NCBI RefSeq assembly: GCF_016735595.1
Contig: NZ_JAERRB010000016.1
Coordinates: 110,471-174,470, forward strand
Direction: 5' to 3'
DNA from: Chryseolinea lacunae
GTDB taxonomy: Bacteria; Bacteroidota; Bacteroidia; Cytophagales; Cyclobacteriaceae
Length of the DNA: 64,000 nt
Made by a program: the position numbers and the translations under genes. The notes beneath the pieces are model-generated. The model saw nothing but the letters and a program-made list of their open reading frames with translations. It searched no databases and was not told where the DNA came from. Below are positions 9,717 to 18,212 of the stretch, piece after piece (positions within the stretch are counted from its first letter, which is position 1; every line of letters begins with the position of its first letter).

Positions 9717-10190
9717 CCCCTCATTCTCCAACAAGTCTTAACCCTAACACTAAAATCATCTAACCCTAAATGACATTACAAAAGTAATGGCTGGCGGGAG
9801 TCTGTGCTGTGGAGAAAGGGTGCTTATCGCAAGCGTGTAAGAATGCATCTGCTTCCGCAGGAATAGCCGGCGAGGGTAGGGGAAGTATGCAAGGCCACAC
9901 AAAATCTTACCTTGGTGCAACCCTGAAGTTCAAGAAGAATATTTTACAAGGTCATCGCTTTAAGATTAAAAAGAACGTCCGAACGGTCGGCCATCCGTGT
10001 TTTGACGGATGCAGGGAAGTGAAAGGCATGCGATATTTCCTTTATTCTTACAACACACCACAAACATAGAACTTTTGGAAAGCGTCAATTTTCGCGCGTC
10101 GCTACACTGTCTCTGAAGGAAAGTGACATGGCCTGACGTGTGACAATAAAGAAGTATTGATGAATGCGGACTTGAATGATGCTTACTGGC
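9717..10190. other. Gene-free interval with structured segments
   Basis: No convincing coding frame was found. The left part has TTAACCCTAACAC and CTAACCCTAAATG copies (9738-9770). Further right is a long-range helix (AATCTTACCTTG at 9903-9914 with CAAGG at 9947-9951 and TAAGATT at 9961-9967). A 7-bp hairpin CATCCGT/ACGGATG sits at 9992-10011. This could be an untranslated RNA, but it matches no RNA family I recognise. Confidence 0.3.
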
Positions 10191-11510
10191 TTAGTGCACG
10201 TGCACTTCGGGCATGGCCTCTTCCACTTCAACCAATCCCTTTGCCTGAATAGACAGGAGCTTCACACGCTTCACTTCATTCACCAGAATGGGATCGTATT
10301 GTGCCACTACGCGGATGTAGTTTTCGGTGAAGCCGTGCATCATGCCTTCTTCCACATCGTTTTCGAAAAGCACGGTGGCTTCGCGGCCCAGATTTTCTTC
10401 GTAGAACTTCCGTCGTTTCTTGTCAGACAAAATGTGCAGCATCTTCGAACGCTCGGCGCGAATGTGGCCAGGCACAGTGCCGTCCATCTCTGCCGCGGGC
10501 GTGTTCTCGCGCTCGGAATAGGTGAACACGTGCAGGTAGGATATGTTGAGCTCGTTGAGGAACTGATAGGTCTCTTTAAAGTCTTCGTCGGTCTCCCCTG
10601 GAAAACCAACAATTACATCAACACCAATGCAGCAATGCGGCATCAATGATTTGATGGTGTCCACCCGGTCGCTATACAACTCGCGCAGATAGCGACGCTT
10701 CATCAGTTTCAGAATCTTGTTGGAGCCCGACTGAAGTGGAATGTGAAAATGCGGAACAAAACGCTGCGACTGCGACACAAACGTGATGATCTCGTCGGTC
10801 AACAAATTGGGTTCGATAGACGAGATGCGGAAGCGGTCGATGCCCTCAACCTGATCCAGCGCTTTGATGAGGTCCACAAACCGTTCAACACGCTTGCCTT
10901 CCTGCAAACCAAAGTCGCCCGTATTCACCCCGGTGAGCACAATCTCGCGCACCTCGGTGGCGGCGATCTCCTGGGCAGTCTTTACGATGTTCACGATGCT
11001 GTCGCTGCGGCTGCTGCCACGTGCGAGGGGAATGGTGCAGAATGTGCACGAATAGTCACAGCCATCCTGAACTTTCAGGAAGGTTCGTGTGCGGTCGTGC
11101 AGGGAGTAGGAGGTGTTAAAGGTGTTTGCCTGCTCAATGTCGGAGGCAAAAACCTGGGCATTGGGTTGCCGCACAAACCCGTCGAGCAATTCTACGAGCC
11201 TGAATTTTTCGGCAGCTCCCAACACAGCGTCCACACCGGGAATTTCAGAAATCTCTTTTGGCTTCAGTTGCGCATAGCAGCCCACAATGGCCACATAGGC
11301 TTCGGGGGAGATGCCACGGGCTTCGCGCACAATTTTGTGGCACTTCTTGTCCGCATTTTCGGTGACGGAGCAGGTGTTGATAATAAAAATGTCGGGCGTA
11401 TCGGTGAAATCGACCTTTTTATAGCCCTTTTCCTCGAACAACCGGGAAATGGTGGAGGTTTCGGAATAGTTGAGCTTGCACCCCAGCGTATAAAAGGCCA
11501 CTTTTTTCAT
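10191..11510 (-). CDS. mtaB: tRNA t6A37 C2-methylthiotransferase MtaB
   Basis: Radical-SAM enzyme that converts t6A37 to ms2t6A37 in ANN-decoding tRNAs. It carries two [4Fe-4S] clusters. The N-terminal MTTase domain has its three cysteines in TLGCKLNYSET, NTCSVTEN and VGCYAQLKP. The radical-SAM motif is CDYSCTFC, and a TRAM-like C-terminus follows. The early pattern GCKLNYSE with the sequence around the SAM site fits MtaB rather than MiaB or RimO. The frame extends to 11534, but the internal ATG at 11510 gives the standard MKKVAFYTLGCK start. Confidence 0.93.
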   Translation of the reverse strand: MKKVAFYTLGCKLNYSETSTISRLFEEKGYKKVDFTDTPDIFIINTCSVTENADKKCHKIVREARGISPEAYVAIVGCYAQLKPKEISEIPGVDAVLGAAEKFRLVELLDGFVRQPNAQVFASDIEQANTFNTSYSLHDRTRTFLKVQDGCDYSCTFCTIPLARGSSRSDSIVNIVKTAQEIAATEVREIVLTGVNTGDFGLQEGKRVERFVDLIKALDQVEGIDRFRISSIEPNLLTDEIITFVSQSQRFVPHFHIPLQSGSNKILKLMKRRYLRELYSDRVDTIKSLMPHCCIGVDVIVGFPGETDEDFKETYQFLNELNISYLHVFTYSERENTPAAEMDGTVPGHIRAERSKMLHILSDKKRRKFYEENLGREATVLFENDVEEGMMHGFTENYIRVVAQYDPILVNEVKRVKLLSIQAKGLVEVEEAMPEVHVH

Positions 11511-11556
11511 TGCGGGTACAAATTTAAGGAACAAATGGGATTGGGCAATGAGTCTT

Positions 11557-11645
11557 CAGTCTGGAGACTGGATGCATAATGGGCACGGGTCATAGACCCG
11601 CGCCAGTTCATGTGGGGGCACCCCAACGCGTCGGGACGCCAGTCC
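11557..11645. repeat. Multi-hairpin intergenic element
   Basis: Between the mtaB start and the msrB stop lie nested inverted repeats: CAGTCTGGAGACTG (11557-11570), GGGTC-ATA-GACCC (11587-11599) and GCGTC-GG-GACGC. An outer GACTGG/CCAGTC pair encloses most of the segment. It looks like an interspersed structured repeat or an RNA terminator array. No gene is present. Confidence 0.4.
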
Positions 11646-11648
11646 AAC

Positions 11649-12104
11649 TTATGCGTTTGCCTTTTCTTCCACCAGTTTTATTGAGGCTGAGTTAATGCAG
11701 TAGCGAAGGCCCGAAGGGGCGGGGCCGTCGGGGAAGACGTGGCCCAGGTGGCTGTCGCACACGTTGCACATCACTTCCACGCGCACCATGCCATAGCTGT
11801 TGTCGCTTTTGTATTGGATGGCGTTGTCTTTCACGGGCACCGTGAAGCTGGGCCAGCCGGTGCCCGATTCAAATTTTTGGCGTGAGTCAAACAGCGGTGT
11901 GCCACAGCCACGGCAGGCATAGAGGCCGGGTTCGTGAGCTTCACAATACTCGCCAGTGAAGGCACGCTCCGTTCCTTTTTTGCGGAGGATGTGATATTCT
12001 TCGGGGCTTAATTCTTTTTGCCATTCGGCGTCCGATTTTTCTACGCGCTTGTCGGGGACCAGGTTCCCGTTCTTGGCCAAGGTCAATGCTTCTTTCCAGT
12101 TCAT
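11649..12104 (-). CDS. msrB: Peptide-methionine (R)-S-oxide reductase
   Basis: Repairs methionine-R-sulfoxide in proteins. The 151 residues contain both zinc-binding CxxC pairs (C64/C67 in ACRGCG; C113/C116 in CNVCDSHLGHVF). They also contain the substrate motif GTGWPSF (81-87) and the catalytic cysteine C136 in RYCINSAS. No signal peptide is present, so it is cytoplasmic. It lies 72 bp downstream of the LacI-type regulator gene on the same strand. Co-transcription is possible but a functional link is not evident. Confidence 0.96.
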   Translation of the reverse strand: MNWKEALTLAKNGNLVPDKRVEKSDAEWQKELSPEEYHILRKKGTERAFTGEYCEAHEPGLYACRGCGTPLFDSRQKFESGTGWPSFTVPVKDNAIQYKSDNSYGMVRVEVMCNVCDSHLGHVFPDGPAPSGLRYCINSASIKLVEEKANA

Positions 12105-12176
12105 GTTTTGTCAACAAATAAAATATTGCGAATGTTCAATGCTTCGTATTTCTCGTGAGCGCGACATGTCGGTTGT

Positions 12177-13202
12177 CTACACCTTGCGTGTTGAATTGCG
12201 CACCAGCAAGGTGGTCTTCATTGTGGCGGTTACCGGTGTGAAGTTGTCAAGATCGTGGCTCTGTTCAAGAAACAGTTCGATGGCCTTCTTTCCCATTTCG
12301 TGCGAGGGCTGCGACACCGTGGTGAGCGAGGGTTCGATGAATGCCGACACGGGTTCGTTTGTGAAGCCCACCACCGAAATCTCTTCGGGCACGCGAATGT
12401 TTTTTTCTTTCAGCAGTTGCAGCACGGGCACGGCAATGGGATCGTTGAGGCAGAACAACGCGTCGGGCTGTTGAGTTTTGGGCAACGACAACAATCGTTT
12501 CACCTGCTCCAGCGGTTCGGTGTGAAGTTCGTGACAATGCACAATCAATTGCTCGTCGGGAATGATGTTGTGGTGCAGCAGGGCGTCGAGGTAGCCGCGT
12601 TTGCGTTGGTTGCTGATGTAGAACGTGAGCGGTCCGCCGATGTAGGCAATGCGGCGACAGCCGGTTTGGATGAGGTGCTCTGTGGCTTTGAAGGCGCCGT
12701 CGTGATCGTCTACCACCACCTTGGCCACGGGCAGTGCATCGCTCACGCGATCGAAGAGAACGACGGGAATGTTTTTGTTGATGAGGGATTGGATGTGGGC
12801 CACGTCTTTTGTTTCGCTCGACATGGAAATGAGCAGTCCGTCCACGCGGTTGGCCGCCAGCATGTGCACGTTTTGCTTCTCGGTTTCAAACGATTCGAGC
12901 GACTGGCAGATCATGATGCTGTAACCATGTTGCGCGGCTTCCTCCTGCATGCCGCTGATGGCCGACGAAAAGAAGTGAAGCGATATTTCGGGCACGATGA
13001 TGCCGAGGGTGTTGGTGCGTTTGATGCGCAGACTTTGGGCCACGCGGTTGGGTTCGTAGTTCAGTTTCTCGGCCATTTCAAGCACGGCCTTTTTGGTTTC
13101 CTGGTTCACGTCGGGTGCTCCGCGCAGGGCGCGCGAAACGGTGGAAATAGAGATGTTTAGTTTAATGGCAATGTCACGAATGGTGGCCTGAGTATTTCTC
13201 AT
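12177..13202 (-). CDS. LacI-family transcriptional regulator
   Basis: DNA-binding regulator of 341 residues. The N-terminal LacI helix-turn-helix with hinge (about 6-60) has TIRDIAIKLNISISTVSRAL and a KLNYEPNRVAQSLR hinge helix. A type-1 periplasmic-binding-protein fold for a sugar effector follows (about 62-335). It is divergent from galK-galT-galM and shares a 304-bp control region, so it probably regulates that operon and itself in response to galactose or a galactoside. The effector is inferred from position only. Confidence 0.92.
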   Translation of the reverse strand: MRNTQATIRDIAIKLNISISTVSRALRGAPDVNQETKKAVLEMAEKLNYEPNRVAQSLRIKRTNTLGIIVPEISLHFFSSAISGMQEEAAQHGYSIMICQSLESFETEKQNVHMLAANRVDGLLISMSSETKDVAHIQSLINKNIPVVLFDRVSDALPVAKVVVDDHDGAFKATEHLIQTGCRRIAYIGGPLTFYISNQRKRGYLDALLHHNIIPDEQLIVHCHELHTEPLEQVKRLLSLPKTQQPDALFCLNDPIAVPVLQLLKEKNIRVPEEISVVGFTNEPVSAFIEPSLTTVSQPSHEMGKKAIELFLEQSHDLDNFTPVTATMKTTLLVRNSTRKV

Positions 13203-13506
13203 CGTTGGGTTGAAAGTGTGTGAAGGTGCCCGGCGGTTCCGGACTATGAAAAACGAGGCAAGGCAGAACGGGCTTCCTAAAGATATGAAAAATGATAACG
13301 TTGCCGGAATCGTTTTTTCGGGAATCCACGCCGCCAGCCCCTGTTTATCTCCTTCGGGTGACCGTACTTAGCATCCGCTAAATTAATAGTTTGGGTTAAT
13401 TTTTAGTTTGGCCTTGATAGACTGCTCTGGCTGCGGGCCCTTTCCCTTGGCCATAGCGTCTATCTTTATTTTAAACCTAATCCTCAAATTCGTTTTTAAA
13501 ACAGGT
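13203..13506. promoter_or_regulatory. LacI-gal divergent control region with operator-like site
   Basis: This 304-bp spacer holds TGATAACGTTGCCG at 13293-13306. Its left half TGATAAC and central AACGTT fit the palindromic operators of LacI-family proteins, though the right half is degenerate. A TATCTTTA sequence (13461-13468) resembles the Bacteroidota -7 element upstream of galK, but no good -33 partner is seen. No gene is present. Confidence 0.4.
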
Positions 13507-14733
13507 ATGAACCAGACCGACGTGTTGAACGCAAAAGAATCCCTCTCCGAATTTCAACCCGCTGACCTGCGGAACAAGTTTCTTGAACTTTATCATCAGG
13601 AACCCCTTGTGGTGCGCTCGCCGGGCCGTATCAACCTCATTGGCGAACACACCGACTACAACGAAGGTTTTGTTATGCCCGCCGCCATCGACCGCGAAAT
13701 CCTGGTGGGCATCAGTTCCGCCCAAGGCCCCAAAGCCACGCTCTATTCCGTGAAGCACGACGAAACCGTGACCTTCGACGTGAACAATCCCGAAAAAGTA
13801 GAAAATCCCGCGTGGGCCAACTACCTGCTGGGTGTGGTGCGTCAATTTGTGGATAAGGGATATGATCTGAAACCCTTTCACGCCATCATCGGAGGCAATG
13901 TTCCCACGGGTGCTGGTCTCTCTTCGTCGGCTGCTCTGGAGTGTGGTTTTGCATTTGCCGTTGATCAGTTGCACGGTTTCCAGGTTCCTAAGCTCGATCT
14001 CATTCACATGGCCCAATGGGCCGAGCACCACTATGTGGGGGTGAAGTGTGGCATCATGGACCAGTTCTCCAGCATGATGGGCGCGGCCGGTCAGGCCTTT
14101 GTGCTCGACTGTCGTTCGCTGAGCTACCGCTATTTTCCCGTAGACCTGAAAGACTACACCATCGTGTTGTGCGACACCATGGTGAAACACTCGCTGGCCA
14201 ACTCGGCCTACAACACACGCCGCTCGGAGTGCGAAAAAGGCGTCGCCATTTTGAAAGAACATTATCCGGCTGTGCGAAGCCTGCGCGACGTCACCGCCGA
14301 CATGCTCCAGGCTCACCGTGATGAATTTCCTGGAAAGGTATACGACCGTTGCATCTACATTGTGGCCGAGAACGAGCGCGTGCTCCAGGCCTCCGAAGAC
14401 CTGGCCAAGGGCAACCTCAACGCCTTTGGACAACGCCTCTATGCAAGCCATGACGGGCTGTCGCGCCTCTATGAAGTGAGCTGTCTCGAACTGGATTTTC
14501 TGGTGGACGAAGCAAAAAAATTCGGAGGCGTGCTGGGCGCCCGCATGATGGGCGGCGGCTTTGGCGGCTGCACCATCAACATCGTGAAGAAAGACCGTGT
14601 CAACGAATTTATCGACACGCTCAAGGCTGCTTACCAGCACACCATTCACCGCGAAATGGTGGGCTACGTAGTGGCCCTCAAAGACGGCACCAGCATTGTT
14701 CCACTCACCGCCAAGGAACCTTCCTTGCTTTAA
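13507..14733 (+). CDS. galK: Galactokinase
   Basis: Phosphorylates galactose at C1 using ATP, the first committed Leloir step. The GHMP-kinase signature motifs are present: SPGRINLIGEHTDYNEGF near the N-terminus, the ATP loop PTGAGLSSSAALECG and the C-terminal MGGGFGGCTI. The frame is open from 13408, but residues before the ATG at 13507 are hydrophobic and not family-like. That ATG gives a 408-residue protein of normal length. galT follows after 9 bp, so the two are clearly an operon. Confidence 0.96.
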   Translation: MNQTDVLNAKESLSEFQPADLRNKFLELYHQEPLVVRSPGRINLIGEHTDYNEGFVMPAAIDREILVGISSAQGPKATLYSVKHDETVTFDVNNPEKVENPAWANYLLGVVRQFVDKGYDLKPFHAIIGGNVPTGAGLSSSAALECGFAFAVDQLHGFQVPKLDLIHMAQWAEHHYVGVKCGIMDQFSSMMGAAGQAFVLDCRSLSYRYFPVDLKDYTIVLCDTMVKHSLANSAYNTRRSECEKGVAILKEHYPAVRSLRDVTADMLQAHRDEFPGKVYDRCIYIVAENERVLQASEDLAKGNLNAFGQRLYASHDGLSRLYEVSCLELDFLVDEAKKFGGVLGARMMGGGFGGCTINIVKKDRVNEFIDTLKAAYQHTIHREMVGYVVALKDGTSIVPLTAKEPSLL

Positions 14734-14742
14734 CAAAACACC

Positions 14743-15786
14743 ATGACGTTTGACACTTCCGAACACTCGCACCGCCGGCTCAACCCGCTGACGGGCGAGT
14801 GGGTTCAGGTATCGCCCCACCGCTCCAAGCGCCCCTGGCAGGGACAACAAGAGAAGACAGAGACCGAAAGCATTCCGGCCTTCGACCCCACATGCTATCT
14901 CTGCCCGGGCAACAAGCGCTCCAACGGAGAATACAACCCGGCCTATACCGGTCCCTTCGCATTCACCAACGACTTCTCGGCCATCATTGCCGATGGGCCC
15001 GACGGCACCATCAACGACGGCCTGTTGCAAGCCAAAACCGAGAAAGGTATTTGCCGCGTCATTTGCTTCTCGCCACGCCACGACCTCACCATCCCCGAAC
15101 TGGACGTGAGCGACATCAACGCCGTGGTGGCCCTGTGGCAACAGGAATACATCACGCTGGGCAAAGAACCCTTTGTGAACTACGTACAGATATTCGAAAA
15201 CAAAGGCGCCGTGATGGGCTGCTCCAACCCACACCCGCATGGACAGATCTGGAGCCAGGAGTCGGTGCCAGTGGAGCCGCTGAAAAAACAGGTTCATCAA
15301 AAAGCTTACTTCGACAAACACGGCCGCACTTTGCTGAGCGACTATTTGCAGCAGGAGTTCAAGGCACAACAGCGCATCGTGTTGGAGAATGAACATTTTG
15401 TGGTGCTCGTTCCCTTCTGGGCCACATGGCCCTTCGAAACCATGATCGTTCCCAACCGCGCCATGGCGGCCATCACCGACATGACGGCGGCCGAAAGCCA
15501 GGCGTTTGCCGACGCCTACAAGCGCATCACCACGCGCTACGACAATTTGTTTTCAATATCATTTCCCTATTCGGCCGGCATACACCAGGCACCCACCGAC
15601 GGCGTGCCCCATCCCGAGTGGCATTGGCACATGGTGTTCTATCCGCCGCTGCTGCGTTCGGCCACGGTGAAAAAATTTATGGTGGGATATGAGATGTTAG
15701 CCAATCCGCAGCGCGATATTACGCCGGAATCGAGTGCAGAGCGTTTGCGCGCACTCTCCGATGTTCATTATAAAAATGTAAAATAG
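14743..15786 (+). CDS. galT: Galactose-1-phosphate uridylyltransferase
   Basis: Transfers UMP from UDP-glucose to galactose-1-phosphate, giving UDP-galactose and glucose-1-phosphate. It is 347 residues with the HIT-superfamily active site [10 protein letters not shown]164 and H166, the latter being the nucleotidylated histidine by family analogy. The zinc-site motif CYLCPGN lies near the N-terminus, and a C-terminal GalT domain has GIHQAPTDG and HWHM. It is second gene of the galKTM operon, 19 bp before galM. No galE is in the window, so UDP-galactose recycling must be encoded elsewhere. Confidence 0.96.
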   Translation: MTFDTSEHSHRRLNPLTGEWVQVSPHRSKRPWQGQQEKTETESIPAFDPTCYLCPGNKRSNGEYNPAYTGPFAFTNDFSAIIADGPDGTINDGLLQAKTEKGICRVICFSPRHDLTIPELDVSDINAVVALWQQEYITLGKEPFVNYVQIFENKGAVMGCSNPHPHGQIWSQESVPVEPLKKQVHQKAYFDKHGRTLLSDYLQQEFKAQQRIVLENEHFVVLVPFWATWPFETMIVPNRAMAAITDMTAAESQAFADAYKRITTRYDNLFSISFPYSAGIHQAPTDGVPHPEWHWHMVFYPPLLRSATVKKFMVGYEMLANPQRDITPESSAERLRALSDVHYKNVK

Positions 15787-15805
15787 TAACCACAACCCCT
15801 TTACT

Positions 15806-16984
15806 ATGAGAAAATACATGCTTTACTTGCCTTTAGGCCTCGCCGTAATGCTTATGACTGAATCGTGCAAACCCAAAACCGATGCTCCCGCCGAAACCAA
15901 GGCCGTGGACTCGGCGGCCCATGTGGCAACCGTTAGTGAATCGTCGTTTGGCACCCTGCCCGATGGCACAGCCGTAGCGTTGTATACCCTCAAAAACACG
16001 CAAGGCGTAGAGATGACCGTCACCAACTATGGTGGCCTCATCACCTCCCTGAAAACCGCCGACAAAAGCGGAACCATAGAAGATATCGTGCTGGGCTACG
16101 ACTCCCTGTCGGGCTACCTCGCAAAATCTCCGTTCTTTGGTGCCCTCGTGGGTCGCTATGGCAACCGCATCGGCAACGGCAAATTCGTCCTCGATGGAAA
16201 GACCTACACCCTGGCCGTTAACAACGGTCCCAACCATCTTCACGGGGGCTTGAAGGGATTTGATAAAGTAGTGTGGGCCGCCACACCGTCAACGTCTGCC
16301 GAAGGCGCTTCGCTGAAACTTACCTACCTCAGCAAAGACATGGAAGAAGGCTACCCCGGCAACCTGCAGGTGGAAGTGGTGTACACACTGTCTAATGACA
16401 ATGCACTCACGGTCGACTATACTGCCACCACCGACAAGAAGACTGTACTGAACCTCACACAACATACTTACTTCAACCTTTCGGGCAACACCAAACGCGA
16501 CATCCTGGGCCACACCATCACCCTGGCCGCTTCGAAGTTTGTGCCCGTAGACAAAGGCTTGATTCCCACAGGCAAACTGCAAGAGGTGAAGGGCACACCC
16601 TTCGACTTCACCACGCCCCACACCATCGGCGAGCGCATCAATGCCGACGATCCCCAAATCAAAACCGGCGGCGGCTATGACCATTGCTGGGTGCTCGACA
16701 AAACCGACAAGAGCCTGACCTCCGCTGCCACAGCCTACGACTCCATCAGCGGTCGCACACTGGAAGTGCTCACCACCGAGCCCGGCGTTCAGTTCTACAC
16801 CGGCAACTTCCTCGACGGCACCATCACCGGAAAATTCAACACCGTCTATGCCAAACGTTACGGCTTCTGCCTTGAGACCGAACACTTCCCCGACTCACCC
16901 AACCAACCTCAATTCCCCACCGTGGTGCTCAACCCCGGCGAGACCTACAAAACACAAACCGTGTTCAAGTTTGGTGTGAAGTAG
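15806..16984 (+). CDS. galM: Aldose 1-epimerase, lipoprotein form
   Basis: Interconverts alpha and beta anomers of galactose and feeds GalK. The 392 residues begin with a lipoprotein signal whose lipobox MTESC places the lipidated cysteine at residue 21, so it acts at the periplasmic side of a membrane. Mutarotase features are NYGGLITSL, GRYGNRIGNGKF, the catalytic-type HGGLKGFDKV and NLTQHTYFNLSG motifs, and GVQFYTGNF. It is last in the gal operon, followed by a strong terminator. Confidence 0.94.
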   Translation: MRKYMLYLPLGLAVMLMTESCKPKTDAPAETKAVDSAAHVATVSESSFGTLPDGTAVALYTLKNTQGVEMTVTNYGGLITSLKTADKSGTIEDIVLGYDSLSGYLAKSPFFGALVGRYGNRIGNGKFVLDGKTYTLAVNNGPNHLHGGLKGFDKVVWAATPSTSAEGASLKLTYLSKDMEEGYPGNLQVEVVYTLSNDNALTVDYTATTDKKTVLNLTQHTYFNLSGNTKRDILGHTITLAASKFVPVDKGLIPTGKLQEVKGTPFDFTTPHTIGERINADDPQIKTGGGYDHCWVLDKTDKSLTSAATAYDSISGRTLEVLTTEPGVQFYTGNFLDGTITGKFNTVYAKRYGFCLETEHFPDSPNQPQFPTVVLNPGETYKTQTVFKFGVK

Positions 16985-17009
16985 GAGAGACGTTTGAAAA
17001 GATATTTTG

Positions 17010-17042
17010 AAAGACATCGCTGAAAGGCGATGTCTTTTTTTA
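17010..17042 (+). terminator. Intrinsic terminator of the gal operon
   Basis: An 11-bp stem AAAGACATCGC (17010-17020) pairs with GCGATGTCTTT (17027-17037) around TGAAAG, followed by T residues. Confidence 0.92.
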
Positions 17043-17119
17043 GGTAAAGAAATATTGAGGTTTCGAATGCACACAAAATTCCGAAGCTTTGTATATTCAG
17101 ACAATAAAAACAAAATGGT

Positions 17120-17341
17120 ATGGATCTTCTCATCCCTTCGTTAGGCGTTATCATCCTTGTGCTGCTGGTTCCCTTCGCCCTTTGGCTATGGGCACTCATT
17201 GAAATTATCAGAAGCGATTTCAAAGAAAGCTCGCAGAAAATCATCTGGCTGCTGGTGCTTATTTTTCTTCCCTTCCTCGGCTGGCTGCTGTATGTCATCA
17301 TCGGAAGAGGCCAAAGAGTGAAGCCGGAAGGACAGGCTTAG
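17120..17341 (+). CDS. PLDc_N-type small membrane protein, copy 1
   Basis: A 73-residue protein with two transmembrane helices and a conserved middle ALIEIIRSDFKESSQKIIW, matching the PLDc_N (phospholipase D nuclease N-terminal) membrane module without any nuclease. The second helix ends FLGWLLYVIIGR, the usual module end. Function of stand-alone PLDc_N proteins is not established. Two more copies follow in tandem. An alternative ATG five bases upstream is in another frame and does not give this protein. Confidence 0.8.
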   Translation: MDLLIPSLGVIILVLLVPFALWLWALIEIIRSDFKESSQKIIWLLVLIFLPFLGWLLYVIIGRGQRVKPEGQA

Positions 17342-17408
17342 CGTGTGGCTGCATCCAGCAAGAACTTGCTAAAACTACTTTAGAGCTCAATAGTAAACCA
17401 AAAACGTT

Positions 17409-17639
17409 ATGATGCTTTTTCTGATGGGGGTCAGTTTTCCAGGCTTGTTGCTGGTGTTGTTTTCTTTTGTTCTCTGGCTGTGGGCACTCATTGAAATTAT
17501 CAGAAGCGATTTCAAAGACAGCTCCCAGAAAATCATCTGGCTACTGGTGCTTATCTTCATTCTTAAAGCTTTCTCCCTAATTCATGAATCGTTAAAACCA
17601 AAATGTTATGATGCTTTCCCTCAGCAGAGTCGCCATTGA
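17409..17639 (+). CDS. PLDc_N-type small membrane protein, copy 2 (C-terminally altered)
   Basis: Copy 2 matches copies 1 and 3 through the first helix and the ALIEIIRSDFK segment to WLLVLIF. It then loses the FLGWLLYVIIGR half of helix 2 and runs into unrelated residues up to 17639, overlapping the start of copy 3 by 32 bp. About 45 bp of the module appears deleted, so this copy is probably non-functional or altered. Its start context (a CCAAAA tract, then GTTATGATGCTTT) is nearly identical to that of copy 3. Confidence 0.65.
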   Translation: MMLFLMGVSFPGLLLVLFSFVLWLWALIEIIRSDFKDSSQKIIWLLVLIFILKAFSLIHESLKPKCYDAFPQQSRH

Positions 17640-17817
17640 CGAACTGTTGCTTCTGTTGGTTCCCTTCGCCCTTTGGCTTTGGGCGCTCATTGAAATCATC
17701 AGAAGCGATTTCAAAAACAACAACAAAACCATCTGGCTGCTGGTGCTTATTTTTCTTCCCTTCCTCGGCTGGCTGCTCTATGTCATCATCGGAAGAGATC
17801 AAAGGGTGAAGCGATAG
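17608..17817 (+). CDS. PLDc_N-type small membrane protein, copy 3
   Basis: A 69-residue protein with both helices intact, including FLGWLLYVIIGRDQRVKR at the C-terminus. At DNA level the stretch from the first helix to the end is close to copy 1, except that the loop codes for NNNKT instead of SSQKI. Copies 2 and 3 start 199 bp apart, consistent with tandem duplication of gene plus leader. Confidence 0.8.
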   Translation: MMLSLSRVAIDELLLLLVPFALWLWALIEIIRSDFKNNNKTIWLLVLIFLPFLGWLLYVIIGRDQRVKR

Positions 17818-18212
17818 AACGAACACCCACGCTAACCACACCGTGTTAAGTATTGACATGACTTGGGCGTGTTCCGCCAGTTGGCGGAACCGTGCTGTCC
17901 ACTCCAAGTCCTCGCCCCGCGCACAAGGTCCACGCTGCTGTGGGCTTTCCGTTACCATCACTCACGCGGTTGTCGTATCAACCACCACCCCGGTAGCGGA
18001 AAGCACAAGTTTGCCCATGTCCAATAAACAAAGTCCCCACGACTAACAAACGACTTCGCCCACACTGCGGATCGTCGGGTTCCACCCGACAATTCCAAAT
18101 CGATCCCGAATTTAATTTGTGCCACGCACTCGCGGTTTCGGCGCAAGTCACGTTCATGACGCGCACACAACGTTCCCCACCACGTTTTCCATAGCGCAGA
18201 AAAATATTAATT
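17818..18212. other. Gene-free interval with palindromic repeat element
   Basis: No convincing gene was found. Bases 17864-17970 form a GC-rich structured element. It starts TTGGGCGT, has a 9-bp perfect hairpin GTTCCGCCA/TGGCGGAAC at 17871-17890, and ends with TTTCCGTTACCATCACTCACGCG. The framework resembles an intergenic repeat I know from other Bacteroidota genomes (GGGCGT, palindrome, GTCGGGCTATCCGCT, palindrome, CCGCTACnATCCCTCACGC). A second hairpin GTCGGGT/ACCCGAC sits at 18074-18090. Confidence 0.5.

Noticed and set aside
9717..10190. tmRNA, RNase P RNA or SRP RNA
   Set aside because: The diagnostic conserved sequences of these RNAs were not found on either strand.
13477..15396. Very long minus-strand open frame (639 codons) opposite galK and galT
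   Set aside because: It mirrors two fully convincing enzymes, has a composition rich in His, Val and Phe typical of antisense frames in GC-rich genes, and shows no domain.
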